A stretch of 27,317 nucleotides of DNA from Verrucomicrobia bacterium UBA3761 (lineage in GTDB: Bacteria; Verrucomicrobiota; Kiritimatiellia; RFP12; UBA1067). This document shows, piece by piece, positions 14,844 to 22,253 of this stretch. The notes under the pieces are model-generated. The model was not told the origin of the DNA. It searched no databases and worked only from the letters and a program-made list of their open reading frames with translations. The position numbers were made by a program, and so were the translations under genes. The number at the start of each line of letters is the position of its first letter. Within the stretch, counting starts at the first letter, position 1. The stretch spans positions 1 to 27,317 of the forward strand of contig DFGB01000024.1 of the NCBI GenBank assembly GCA_002371135.1, given 5' to 3'.

Positions 14844-15566
14844 ATGGCGAATCTTGCACAGCTTCGGCAACTTGAGGATTTGCACGCGTTTTTCGCCGTG
14901 GACAAGCCTGCGGGGTTGCCGTTTTCGAGTATAATAAAGGCAATCAAACGAAAGTTCAATCTCGTCAAGGTTTCGCATGGCGGAGCGCTCGACGCGGCGG
15001 CTTCCGGGCTCGTCGTAGTGCTCGTAAACGATGCAAACAAATTCGTCGGCGATGTTATGGGCGCCGACCGCGAGTACACCGGGACAATCCGTCTGGGCGT
15101 CAAATCCAACACGAACGATTTGCAGGGTGAGCTTGTTGAAACGCATGCTTCTTGCGACTTTTCGCAAGAACGGCTTGATGCTGCCGCGAAGGAATGGAGG
15201 GGCGATATATTCCAGACCGAACCGCGTTTCTGCGCCGTCCGCCGCGAAGGCACGGCCGCGTATGAAATTGCCGACACAGGCGAACACAAACCGTTTCTCT
15301 CGCATGTATACCGATTTGATGTCAAGCCGCGCGAGGGCGGCAGGTCGCTTGCATTCTCGTTGACCGGCACCAAGGGCGTCCTCCCTCGGGTGCTCGCCCA
15401 CGACTTCGGACAGTCTCTTGGCTGCGGCGCGGTGCTTGAAACGCTCCGCCGCGTCCGCGTCGGCAAATTCAATGTCGAGGATGCATATCCTTTCGAGAAG
15501 ATTCTCGAAATGGATGCCCAAGGATTCATGGAATGTGCGATACCGCTAGCCAAAGCGTTGCTGTAG
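14844..15566 (+). CDS. truB: tRNA pseudouridine synthase B-like protein, short form
   Basis: 240 aa from ATG 14844; the frame extends back into rnfG but without similarity. TruB makes pseudouridine 55 in the T-loop of tRNAs. The N-terminal AVDKPAGLPFSS matches the family's DKPxGxTS motif. KVSHGGALDAAASGLVVVLV is the catalytic block (canonical GHTGTLDPxATG) with the catalytic Asp kept, and REYTGTIRLGVKSNTNDLQG is the next conserved strand. Several usual residues are changed (HTGTLDP to HGGALDA), so it is a divergent member. The C-terminal PUA-like extension of longer TruB proteins is missing. Its last 34 bases overlap ribF. Position after rnfG suggests co-transcription with the rnf operon. Confidence 0.85.
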   Translation: MANLAQLRQLEDLHAFFAVDKPAGLPFSSIIKAIKRKFNLVKVSHGGALDAAASGLVVVLVNDANKFVGDVMGADREYTGTIRLGVKSNTNDLQGELVETHASCDFSQERLDAAAKEWRGDIFQTEPRFCAVRREGTAAYEIADTGEHKPFLSHVYRFDVKPREGGRSLAFSLTGTKGVLPRVLAHDFGQSLGCGAVLETLRRVRVGKFNVEDAYPFEKILEMDAQGFMECAIPLAKALL

Positions 15567-16363
15567 GATTCTTCGACGGCGTCCATTTGGGCCATAGGGC
15601 GATACTCGAAGGCGCCGACGTCGCGCTCACATTCCGCAACCATCCATTGACGGTTTTGGCGCCTGAGCGCGCGCCGCGGCTCGTAATGTCGCTCTCCTCG
15701 CGTCTGGAGGCGTTGTATTCGACCGGCGTGAAGGAAGTCGTGGCGCTCAAGTTCACGCCTGCGCTTGCCGCAATGCCGCCGGAAGATTTTCTTCGCACGT
15801 ACCTCGCGCCGTTCAAGACCATACGTTGCGGCGCGAATTGGCGTTTCGGCCAAGGTGGCGCAGGCGATGCGTTTCTTGCGCGCTCACTCGGATGGAATGT
15901 CGAGATATGCGGTTGCCGCAAGCACGACAGCCAGCGAATATCGTCGACGCGTATCCGCACCGCCATCGAATCTGGCGCGATCCGCGAAGCGAATGCAATG
16001 CTTGGACAGCCGTGGTTCATCAATGGGCGCGTCTGCGCCGGCAAGGGACTTGGCCGCCAGATCGGCTTCCCGACGGTTAATGTGAAAGCGTTCGATCTTG
16101 AGCTCTTGATACGGCGCGGCGTGTATGCGGTGGATGTTGCAGGCTGCCGGGCTGTGGCGAATTGGGGGTGCGCCCCTACAATGCGCGAGCGCGCCTGGAG
16201 CGCCAATACTCTCGAAATCCATTTCCTCGAAGACGGTTTCCCCGCAGACCAAACGCTCAAAGTCTCCTTCCTAGACTTTATCCGCGACGAAATATGCTTT
16301 CCTTCGCTTGACGCACTCAAGGCTCAAATCGCGCGGGACGTCAAAGCCGTAGAGAATTTGTGA
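15533..16363 (+). CDS. ribF: Bifunctional riboflavin kinase / FAD synthetase
   Basis: 276 aa, a little shorter than the usual 300-320. It converts riboflavin to FMN and FMN to FAD. The adenylyltransferase half shows VGFFDGVHLGHRAIL (HxGH-type nucleotide site) near residue 11 and QRISSTRIRTAIESG near 140. The kinase half shows GKGLGRQIGFPTVNV near 180 and the GVYAVDV and NWGCAPTM segments, then LEIHFLE. It begins inside the truB 3' end (34-bp overlap), so translation is probably coupled. RnfC, RnfD and RnfG all need FMN, so a flavin-activating enzyme at the end of the rnf transcription unit is a sensible partner. A hairpin repeat begins at its stop codon. Confidence 0.93.
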   Translation: MCDTASQSVAVGFFDGVHLGHRAILEGADVALTFRNHPLTVLAPERAPRLVMSLSSRLEALYSTGVKEVVALKFTPALAAMPPEDFLRTYLAPFKTIRCGANWRFGQGGAGDAFLARSLGWNVEICGCRKHDSQRISSTRIRTAIESGAIREANAMLGQPWFINGRVCAGKGLGRQIGFPTVNVKAFDLELLIRRGVYAVDVAGCRAVANWGCAPTMRERAWSANTLEIHFLEDGFPADQTLKVSFLDFIRDEICFPSLDALKAQIARDVKAVENL

Positions 16364-16448
16364 TTTTTCGATTTTTCTCTCCTGTTTCTCCGGTTCTCCA
16401 TGCTAAAAACGGGATACGCTCTAAAAATCGAAGAATCGAAAAATTCTC
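16352..16448 (+). repeat. Gene-end hairpin element with conserved loop, copy 1
   Basis: The left arm at 16352-16376 and right arm at 16423-16448 pair over about 25 nt (GATTTTTCGATTTTT against AAAAATCGAAGAATC, extended by GAGAAT/ATTCTC). The left arm contains the ribF stop codon. The loop, 16377-16420, is itself built of three 8-nt words around YTCTCC, followed by TGCTAAAA. This loop matches the loop of the element at 20095-20243 (minus strand) at 33 of 44 positions by my count, including the 12 identical bases GTTCTCCATGCT. It follows ribF on the coding strand. Confidence 0.8.
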
Positions 16449-16606
16449 AATGCGGCAGTGCAAGCGTATGCCGCGGCGATCAACTTTTTCATTCCTCATT
16501 CCTGTTCTTCCGTACCGGACTCTTATCCGGCGAATGGGGCGGTTCACGGCCATCCGAAGCCGCTTGTGATTAATAGTTTGCCATATCCGCGCCGGCCAAT
16601 GCAACA
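16449..16606. other. Non-coding, possibly structured stretch between ribF and tRNA-Ser
   Basis: No gene with family resemblance. Several GC-rich stems can form: GCGGCA/TGCCGC at 16452-16457 and 16469-16474, a CCGGA/TCCGG pair with a 6-nt loop near 16515, and GCGGTT/AAGCCGC further on. A TCATTCC word stands twice in tandem near 16488. A short open frame (start 16458) crosses the region but looks unlike any protein I know. It could be a decayed gene or a small structured RNA. Confidence 0.3.
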
Positions 16607-16678
16607 GGAAAATGAAAATGTGGAAATGGGACAGTCGACTATATCATTCCCACATTTTCACATTTCCACATTTCCCGC
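16607..16678. repeat. Octamer-array hairpin upstream of tRNA-Ser
   Basis: The right half, 16647-16678, is four head-to-tail 8-nt units (TTCCCACA, TTTTCACA, TTTCCACA, TTTCCCGC). These are the same words as in the array at 9428-9475. The left half (16607-16631) is the approximate reverse complement, built of GGAAATG/GAAAATG words, so the whole forms a hairpin with a loop of about 16 nt. GCAACAGG at 16601-16608 just before it recurs at 16735-16742, and its complement CCTGTTGC stands at 16722-16729. Confidence 0.8.
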
Positions 16679-16687
16679 AGCACCCTA

Positions 16688-16716
16688 TTTACTTTTTCGC
16701 GCAAAAAGCGTATAAT
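16688..16716 (+). promoter_or_regulatory. Promoter of the tRNA-Ser/tRNA-Arg unit
   Basis: TTTACT at 16688-16693, a 17-bp spacer and a perfect TATAAT at 16711-16716. The predicted start near 16723 lies about 18 nt before the mature tRNA-Ser. Confidence 0.7.
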
Positions 16717-16721
16717 ATTTG

Positions 16722-16740
16722 CCTGTTGCGACTTGCAACA

Positions 16741-16742
<2 letters not shown>
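16722..16742. repeat. Perfect inverted repeat in the tRNA-Ser leader
   Basis: CCTGTTGC, a 5-nt loop GACTT and GCAACAGG form a perfect 8-bp stem. It lies at the predicted transcription start and its last two bases are nucleotides 1-2 of tRNA-Ser. It may be a leader hairpin that must be opened or cut by RNase P, or an operator. Confidence 0.7.
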
Positions 16743-16829
<87 letters not shown>

Positions 16830-16840
16830 TTGAAAGGTGC

Positions 16841-16917
16841 GCGACCGTAGCTCAATTGGATAGAGCGTTGGCCTCCGAAGCCGAAGGTTGCTGGTTCGAT
16901 CCCAGTCGGTCGCACCA
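16841..16917 (+). tRNA. tRNA-Arg (anticodon CCG)
   Basis: 77 nt with an encoded CCA. The acceptor stem is GCGACCG with CGGTCGC, discriminator A. The D-arm is GCTCAATTGGATAGAGC, the anticodon loop CTCCGAA gives CCG (reads CGG), and the T-arm is CTGGTTCGATCCCAG. It follows tRNA-Ser by 12 bases and is probably cut from the same precursor. Confidence 0.97.
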
Positions 16918-16967
16918 ATCTAGCCCCAAAGGACGGGAGCGCCACCCTGCTCTCTTCCCCTTTCCCC

Positions 16968-17708
16968 TCAACCAAGCAGCGATAGTGCGTTGGAGGTCGT
17001 GAGGGCGGCGAAAGCATCTAGGGGCGTTTTGCGCAGGTCGGCGAGGAAGCGCGCGGTGTATGCGACGAAGGCGGGTTCGTTTGACTTGCCACGCATGGGA
17101 ACAGGTGCGAGGTACGGAGTGTCGGTCTCGATGAGTATTCTATCGTCCGGGACGATGATGGCGGATTCGCGGACGTTGTCCGCGGCGCGAAACGTCACAA
17201 TGCCAGAATAAGAAATCATGAATCCGAGGTCGAGCAACTGGCGGCAGAATTGCGGCGAGCCGGTGAACGAGTGGATGATGCCGCGGGATGGTATTTCGCG
17301 CAAGACGCCCAATGTATCGTCGTCGGCTTCTCGAGTGTGGATGATGACTGGCAAGTCGTGTTCTCGCGCTTTTTCGAGCTGGGCGGCAAAAAGTTCGCAT
17401 TGGGCTTTGGCGCTTGCGCCTTCATAGTGGTAGTCAAGGCCGATTTCGCCGATTGCCTTAGCGTCGGCGAATTCGAGGGCGGGCAGGTCGCTCCGTCCGG
17501 CTTGATCGCGGTCGTAGCCGAGGGCGTGGAAGACTTTGACGCCGGCGTCGATTTTCGAGGCGCGCAAGGCGCCGTCGTTGAGCGTTTCGTCGCCGCCGAC
17601 GGCCATTATATAGCCGATGCCGTTTTCTAGGGCGCGGTCCAAGAGTTCGCGTATTTCAGCGTCTTGGCCGGTGAAGTGGGCGTGGGTGTCGAAGAGCGTG
17701 TTCAGCAT
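16968..17708 (-). CDS. tatD: TatD-family metal-dependent hydrolase
   Basis: 246 aa. The TatD/YcfH family has a TIM-barrel amidohydrolase fold; characterised members are Mg2+- or Mn2+-dependent DNases. Metal-binding landmarks are all present: LFDTHAHFTG near the start, GEIGLDYHYEG near residue 87, VIIHTREADDD, IHSFTGS, and ETDTPYLAPVPMRGKSNEP near residue 195. Length is usual (about 250-260 aa). It is the last gene of the NSS-ruvC-TPK-tatD unit and overlaps the end of the TPK gene by 7 bases. Its 3' end converges with tRNA-Arg across 50 bases. Family members cannot be split into TatD, YcfH or YjjV by eye, so the symbol is provisional. Confidence 0.9.
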   Translation of the reverse strand: MLNTLFDTHAHFTGQDAEIRELLDRALENGIGYIMAVGGDETLNDGALRASKIDAGVKVFHALGYDRDQAGRSDLPALEFADAKAIGEIGLDYHYEGASAKAQCELFAAQLEKAREHDLPVIIHTREADDDTLGVLREIPSRGIIHSFTGSPQFCRQLLDLGFMISYSGIVTFRAADNVRESAIIVPDDRILIETDTPYLAPVPMRGKSNEPAFVAYTARFLADLRKTPLDAFAALTTSNALSLLG

Positions 17709-18286
17709 GCAATGTAGACGAAGACGGGGTGAGTGGTCGATATGGAGAACTCAGGACCGGTGGTGCGGTTGAGCGTGGCGCAGTAGAGGTTTTCAAAACG
17801 GACGCCGTCGAGCTGCCATTCAAGTCCGGTGGACGTGCAGTGCGCAGCGGGATTTGTGGCGAATATGGAGACGCCCGTGCCTGGAGGGCAGGAGAACGAG
17901 GCCGCAGAGGCGACGAAATGGAAGTAGCCATAGTCGGTCGCAATATCGACGCCGAGGGCGAGAGCGCGAAAGATGTTGCCCAGCGTGTGGTCATCGCGCA
18001 GGCCGGTGGCGCCAAAGATTACGAGGTCGCGGTAGCCGAGTTCGCGGCACTTGCGGACGGCCTTTTCGAGGTCGTTCGTTTCTTGTTCTGCGATGCGTAT
18101 GCAGTTTGAAGGCGACGAGCGAAGCGAATCGAGATCGCCGACGACGAAGTCGCATTCCATGCCTGTTGCGGCGCGGTAGGTATCGGCGGCGCCATCGCAG
18201 CAGACGACGCGCCCGGCGGTGTCGAGCAGTTCGCGAGCGCGAGTGCCGGGAGCCGGAAATGCGCCGTTGGCGAGGATGGCCGTCAT
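17702..18286 (-). CDS. Thiamine pyrophosphokinase
   Basis: 194 aa from the ATG at 18286, which overlaps the ruvC stop (ATGA). The frame is open further upstream only in the shadow of ruvC. The enzyme transfers pyrophosphate from ATP to thiamine to give thiamine diphosphate. Family marks are VVCCDGAADTYRA near residue 30, CDFVVGDLDSLR near 46, EQETNDLEKAVRKC near 67 and IFGATGLRDDHTLGN near 90, plus a smaller C-terminal beta domain. Thiamine diphosphate is the cofactor of Dxs and IorA encoded in the same window, but they are not in this operon. Confidence 0.9.
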   Translation of the reverse strand: MTAILANGAFPAPGTRARELLDTAGRVVCCDGAADTYRAATGMECDFVVGDLDSLRSSPSNCIRIAEQETNDLEKAVRKCRELGYRDLVIFGATGLRDDHTLGNIFRALALGVDIATDYGYFHFVASAASFSCPPGTGVSIFATNPAAHCTSTGLEWQLDGVRFENLYCATLNRTTGPEFSISTTHPVFVYIAC

Positions 18287-18777
18287 ATGCGATTTCGCTC
18301 CTTGCCGAGAATGGATTTCGAATGGGCGTGGGCGATGGCGATGGCGAGCGCGTCGGCAGCGTCGTTTTGAGGAAGCGCGTCGAGCGAGAGGAGTGTTTTG
18401 ACCATGCGTTGGACTTGCACCTTCTCCGCCATGCCGTTGCCGCAGACGGCGGATTTGACGCGCCGCGGTTCGTATTCGCAGGTAGGGATGGCACTTTGTC
18501 CAAGTGCGACGATGACGGCGCCGCGCGCTTCGCCCAGCACCATCATCGTGTTCGCATTCTTGCCGTATATCACTTCCTCGATGGCGGCCTCGTCTGGTTT
18601 CCACTTCTCGCAGAGTTCTGCGATTTTGGCGTGGATATTGTAGAGGCAAATTGAAACCGGAAGCTTGGGGGAATTGGGGATGTTGCCGAACTCAAGGGCG
18701 CGAAGGCGGCAGCCTTCGGTTTCAAGCACGCCGTAGCCGGTCGAGCGAAGGGATGTATCGACTCCAAGTATTATCAT
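18283..18777 (-). CDS. ruvC: Holliday junction resolvase RuvC
   Basis: 164 aa from ATG 18777. It cuts Holliday junctions as a dimer with RuvAB. The RNase H-like fold shows the acidic catalytic residues in order: Asp7 in ILGVDTSLRSTGYG, Glu in AAIEEVIYGKNANT, and the Asp pair in NDAADALAIAIAHAH. VKSAVCGNGMAEKVQVQRMV is the conserved DNA-binding segment (canonical KxxxxGxGxAxKxQV). It overlaps both neighbours by 4 bases. It is usually beside ruvA or ruvB; here it is not. Confidence 0.95.
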   Translation of the reverse strand: MIILGVDTSLRSTGYGVLETEGCRLRALEFGNIPNSPKLPVSICLYNIHAKIAELCEKWKPDEAAIEEVIYGKNANTMMVLGEARGAVIVALGQSAIPTCEYEPRRVKSAVCGNGMAEKVQVQRMVKTLLSLDALPQNDAADALAIAIAHAHSKSILGKERNRI

Positions 18778-20084
18778 GACGCGATGCCGGTTGCGATGAC
18801 AATGGCGATGAGGGCGGGGACGATGTAGGCAAGATGCCACTTGAGCACGCGAGGAAGCTTGAGACCGCAGCCGGCGTTCGCTTCGGCGAGAAACGCCTCG
18901 AATCCCCATCCTGACGGCAGCGAGATGAATGCGGCCTGCGCGAGAGCGCCCAGCGGCAGCCACAGCTGGCTGACTGCGAAGTCTTCGACGTCGAGGACGC
19001 CGTCGAACAGCACGCACGGCAGCGAAGCGAATGCGACGCCTACGCCAGTGACGAGACTTGCCGTCTTGCGCGTCATCCCGATTGCGTCGATGAGGCCGCC
19101 GATGAGACACTCGAAAACGGCGATGATTGTCGTGAATGCGGCGAATGCGAGGAAGAGGAAGAAGAGGAATCCCCAAAAGCGGCCGAAATCCATCTGCGCG
19201 AAAACTTCCGGCATTGCGGTGAAGATGAGGCCCGGGCCGGCCGAAGGTTCGATGCCATACGAGAGGCACGCAGGGAAAATGATGGCGCCGGCGAGAAGAG
19301 CGACGAAGGTGTCGATTACGATTATGTACAGCGCCTCCTTGCCGAGCGAATGCCCGCGAGACGTGTAGCTGCCGAAAATCGTCATGCATCCGATGCCAAG
19401 CGACAGCGTGAAGAACGCCTGGCCCATCGCCTCCATGACGGCGCGCCAGGGATGTTGCATGAAACGCGCCCAGTCTGGGACGAGATAGAATCGCAAACCT
19501 TCGGCCGCGCCAGGGAGCGTCGCCGCCTTTGCCGCGAGTATTCCCAATAGGGCGAGCAATGAGACCATGAGCACCTTTGCGACGCGCTCCACGCCATTGA
19601 CGACGCCCAAGGCGCACACGGCCGTCGAGGCTGCGACGACAGCCGCCATCGATACAGCGCATGTGAATCTGTCGCCTACGAGAGACGCGAAAAGCGACGG
19701 GAAGTCGCCAGCGGGCATCGTCGCAGCAGCGTACTTCACGGCATAGTCGGCAAGCCAGCCTGCGACGTCGGTGTAGTATATCATCAGGACAAAATTGCCG
19801 GCGAAGATGACGAGCCCGAGCACTCCCCACATCCGGGCGCGCGCACCTTTAGCAAGGCTCTTGAGCGCACTTGCAATCCCAAGCCTGGCACCTCTGCCTA
19901 TCGCAAGTTCACCGACGAGCAACGGGAAGCCGAGCAACGCCAGAAACACGAGATACAGCAGGACGAACGCGCCGCCGCCGTTCCTGCCCACGATAAAAGG
20001 AAACCGCCAGACGTTCCCCAGTCCGACGGCGCAACCGGCTGCCAACATCAGGAAGCCGAAGCGTGATGCAATGGATTCGCGCAT
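18774..20084 (-). CDS. Sodium-dependent transporter of the NSS (SNF) family
   Basis: 436 aa, about 11-12 membrane helices. A LeuT-fold Na+:amino-acid or related solute symporter. The N-terminal signature FLMLAAGCAVGLGNVWRFPF with GRNGGGAFVLLY matches the unwound TM1 region and Na+ sites of LeuT/MhsT/TnaT. The AFFTLSLGIGCMTIFGSYTS segment matches TM6, and FTTIIAVFECLIGG matches TM8. The bacterial length suggests an 11-helix MhsT-like form. The substrate is not decidable. First gene of a four-gene overlapping unit. A hairpin repeat occupies the DNA immediately upstream, and I see no Shine-Dalgarno. Confidence 0.92.
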   Translation of the reverse strand: MRESIASRFGFLMLAAGCAVGLGNVWRFPFIVGRNGGGAFVLLYLVFLALLGFPLLVGELAIGRGARLGIASALKSLAKGARARMWGVLGLVIFAGNFVLMIYYTDVAGWLADYAVKYAAATMPAGDFPSLFASLVGDRFTCAVSMAAVVAASTAVCALGVVNGVERVAKVLMVSLLALLGILAAKAATLPGAAEGLRFYLVPDWARFMQHPWRAVMEAMGQAFFTLSLGIGCMTIFGSYTSRGHSLGKEALYIIVIDTFVALLAGAIIFPACLSYGIEPSAGPGLIFTAMPEVFAQMDFGRFWGFLFFLFLAFAAFTTIIAVFECLIGGLIDAIGMTRKTASLVTGVGVAFASLPCVLFDGVLDVEDFAVSQLWLPLGALAQAAFISLPSGWGFEAFLAEANAGCGLKLPRVLKWHLAYIVPALIAIVIATGIAS

Positions 20085-20094
20085 AAGTCAATAT

Positions 20095-20243
20095 AAATGT
20101 TTCCAATGTGGAAATGTTTCCAATTTCCAATTTTCGATTTTCGATTGATTTCAAGCACCCCTTTTTCAGCATGGAGAACAGGAGAGGCTGGAGAGGAAAA
20201 TCGAAACTCGAAAATCGGCAGCATTTTCACATTGGCAACATTT
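20095..20243 (-). repeat. Gene-end hairpin element with conserved loop, copy 2
   Basis: This fills the gap between the NamZ-like gene stop (20249) and the transporter start (20084). Arms of about 50 nt pair. AAATGTTTCCAATGTGG at 20095-20111 faces its near-complement ending at 20243. Inner blocks pair TTTTCGATTTTCGATT with AAAATCGAAACTCGAAAA. The loop, 20152-20195, read on the minus strand, has the octamer-like words CTCTCCAG, CCTCTCCT, GTTCTCCA and TGCTGAAA. It matches the 16377-16420 loop at 33 of 44 positions. As in copy 1, it follows the upstream gene in the direction of transcription. Confidence 0.85.
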
Positions 20244-20248
20244 CCAAT

Positions 20249-21352
20249 TCAGGCGTAGAGGTCTACTTTCGTCTTGAGATAGTCGTCCTGCGCCATGATC
20301 CAGTCTGTGAAAAGGTTGTTGAGATCGCCGCCCTCGAGCGTGTCGCGCAGTTCGCGCGAGCCGAAGAGCTTGTCGAGCCATTCAGGCTTCGCACCGACGG
20401 AGAGCTGCGAGGGATGGGTTTGGAGAAGAGCGGTGAAGATGAGAACGCCCGCAGTGACGGGATAGTACGCGGCAGGCCGCGAAACCGAGAAGAGGATGCC
20501 GTTCAGGTTGAAGCCTTTGTATTGTCCGCCTTTGGGGACGTAGCGGTAGGGGCGCATCTGAACGCCGCACGTATCCAGACCGCCTGCGAGGGCTTTCATC
20601 ACCTTTTTCTGGTCGAGCCACGGCGCACCGATTATGCGGAACGCGAGAGGGCCGTCGCGATCGCAGTCGACGGCGGGGTATGCTTCGGTGAAGACCATCA
20701 TGGGATAGGCGACGGCGGAGTCCCATGTCACAATCGACGGGCTTGGCGGGATGAAGTTCGGCCATGGGTGATGAACCTTGTGGTCCCAGTCGACGAGTTT
20801 GATTACCTCGAGGTCGAGTTCGAGACCCTCTGCATTCTTGATCCAGACGGCGCATTCGCCCGGAGTCATGCCATGGCAAAGCGGGACGTTGATGGGCGCG
20901 ACGAAACTCGAATACGCGGGCTTGCGCATCGGACCGTCGAGAACGCTGCCCATCGGGATCGGGCGGTCGAGAATCGTGACAGGGATTTTCTCTTCCGCGC
21001 AGACTTCAAGAGTGTTCTTAATGGTGGCGAGATACGTATAGCACCTGACGCCGATGTCGCAGAGGTCGATGACAATGCGCCCGAGGCCCTTGAGCATGTC
21101 GGCGGTGGGCCTGCGATGTTCGCCGTAGAGCGAATGGATGGGGAGATTCCAAAAAGGATGCCAGGCGCTTTCCGTCCGTTCGCCTGCACCCGCGAGGCCG
21201 AAGAAGCCGTGCTCAGCGCTGAAGAGCGCTTTGAGGCGGGCGGGGAAGGCCTTCGCGAGTCTGCTGGTGGTCGACGTCGCCTGCATTGTCACGAGACCGA
21301 ATGGTTCGTCTGTTTTCGATAGAGATTCGATCAGTCCTTGGTAATTGATCAT
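20249..21352 (-). CDS. DUF1343 / NamZ-like exo-N-acetylmuramidase family protein
   Basis: 367 aa. NamZ (B. subtilis YbbC) releases N-acetylmuramic acid from the non-reducing end of peptidoglycan fragments. Family marks are ALFSAEHGFFGLAG near residue 43 (catalytic-region EHG), LPIHSLYGEHRRPTADML, VIDLCDIGVRCYTYLATI (canonical DIQDVGxRFYTY, here with Cys for Gln), ILDRPIPMGS, and PLCHGMTPGE. No signal peptide is visible, although characterised homologues act outside the cytoplasm. The start at 21352 is supported by AAAGGAGA about 8 bases upstream. It is 48 bases downstream of nnrD and probably co-transcribed with it. Confidence 0.88.
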   Translation of the reverse strand: MINYQGLIESLSKTDEPFGLVTMQATSTTSRLAKAFPARLKALFSAEHGFFGLAGAGERTESAWHPFWNLPIHSLYGEHRRPTADMLKGLGRIVIDLCDIGVRCYTYLATIKNTLEVCAEEKIPVTILDRPIPMGSVLDGPMRKPAYSSFVAPINVPLCHGMTPGECAVWIKNAEGLELDLEVIKLVDWDHKVHHPWPNFIPPSPSIVTWDSAVAYPMMVFTEAYPAVDCDRDGPLAFRIIGAPWLDQKKVMKALAGGLDTCGVQMRPYRYVPKGGQYKGFNLNGILFSVSRPAAYYPVTAGVLIFTALLQTHPSQLSVGAKPEWLDKLFGSRELRDTLEGGDLNNLFTDWIMAQDDYLKTKVDLYA

Positions 21353-21400
21353 ATTGAGTCTCCTTTGGAAATGAAGAGCCGGGGAATGGATTTTCGCCGT

Positions 21401-22237
21401 TCAGACATCGAGTTTCGTTCGCAGCGAACCGATGGAAAAAGCCGTGTTGACGATGGAAGGATCGGCGTTGGCGGCAACGATCGTATCGCTTGCGAGTCCA
21501 TGCAGCCAGACGGCGCTTGCGGCGGCGAGGAAAGCATCGTCCTTGAGGTACGCCCAGCGCGCGCCGACGACGCCGGCGAGGAGGTCGCCCATGCCGCCCA
21601 GCGCCATGAACGGGTTGCCAGTCATGTTCTCGTAGACGCGTTTGCCGTCGGCCGAGACCACGAGAGTGTGCGAACCTTTGAGAATCACGTTCGCGCCATA
21701 GCGTTCTGCAATGGCGATGGCGTTCGCACGCCTGTCGCGGGAGATTTGTTCGCGAGCGACACCAAGGAGTTTCGCGGCCTCGCCTTCGTGCGGGGTGAGA
21801 ACGAGTTCCTGGCCCGGAGCGGGGTCGTAGCCGCCGAGCTTTGCGTACCACTCGGCGAGAATCGCAAGCGCGTCGGCATCGATGACGAACCTGCCCCTGC
21901 TGCCAGAAAGGACGCGCGTGACGATCACCTCGGACGAGACGGACCTGCCGAGCCCCATGCCAATTACGGTGGCGTCGGCCTTGGGCGGGACGCATGTAGC
22001 GACAAGCTTGGTGAAGGTCGCCTCCGGGACGAGAGCGGATGCGCCGATGCGCGAAGCGTCCGGGACGACAAGTTGCACGAGGCCCGCACCGGCGGCACGC
22101 GCCCCTAGCGCCGCAATCACAGGCGCGTTGATATAGTGGCTGCTTCCGCCGATGACAGTGACCGTCCCGACGCTGTACTTGTTTGCGTCGGCCGGTCTCG
22201 GGCGGAAACTCCCTTCAATCTCTTTAGGTGGATGCAT
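21401..22237 (-). CDS. nnrD: ADP/ATP-dependent (S)-NAD(P)H-hydrate dehydratase
   Basis: 278 aa. It repairs hydrated NAD(P)H. Ribokinase-like fold with family marks: KYSVGTVTVIGGSSHY near residue 20, GMGLGRS near 92, FVIDADALAIL near 116, LVLTPHEGEAAKLLG near 145, VILKGSHTLV near 184 and NPFMALGGMGDLLAGVVGA near 208, which includes the nucleotide-binding GxGD. It lacks the N-terminal YjeF_N epimerase domain found in fused bacterial proteins, so NnrE must be encoded elsewhere or absent. It begins about 10 nt after the predicted transcription start and has no clear ribosome-binding site. Confidence 0.92.
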   Translation of the reverse strand: MHPPKEIEGSFRPRPADANKYSVGTVTVIGGSSHYINAPVIAALGARAAGAGLVQLVVPDASRIGASALVPEATFTKLVATCVPPKADATVIGMGLGRSVSSEVIVTRVLSGSRGRFVIDADALAILAEWYAKLGGYDPAPGQELVLTPHEGEAAKLLGVAREQISRDRRANAIAIAERYGANVILKGSHTLVVSADGKRVYENMTGNPFMALGGMGDLLAGVVGARWAYLKDDAFLAAASAVWLHGLASDTIVAANADPSIVNTAFSIGSLRTKLDV

Positions 22238-22253
22238 CTTGGTCTATGCTTAT

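Noticed and set aside
14930..14935. TATAAT as a promoter for ribF
   Set aside because: It lies within the truB coding sequence near a conserved motif, no good -35 is spaced before it, and ribF starts 600 bases away.
14315..15853. 512-codon minus-strand frame across rnfG, truB and ribF
   Set aside because: Crosses three real genes in antisense; no motif.
16458..16715. 85-codon open frame between ribF and tRNA-Ser
   Set aside because: Half of it translates the octamer hairpin, there is no ribosome-binding site and no family resemblance. It is kept only as a possible gene remnant in the non-coding entry.
18286..18649. N-terminal extension of thiamine pyrophosphokinase
   Set aside because: The extra 121 residues are ruvC in another frame and very Arg-rich; the ATGA overlap at 18286 gives the expected protein.
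20108..21322. 404-codon plus-strand frame across the NamZ-like gene
   Set aside because: Antisense to a well-supported family member; its first 40 codons are only the hairpin repeat read through.
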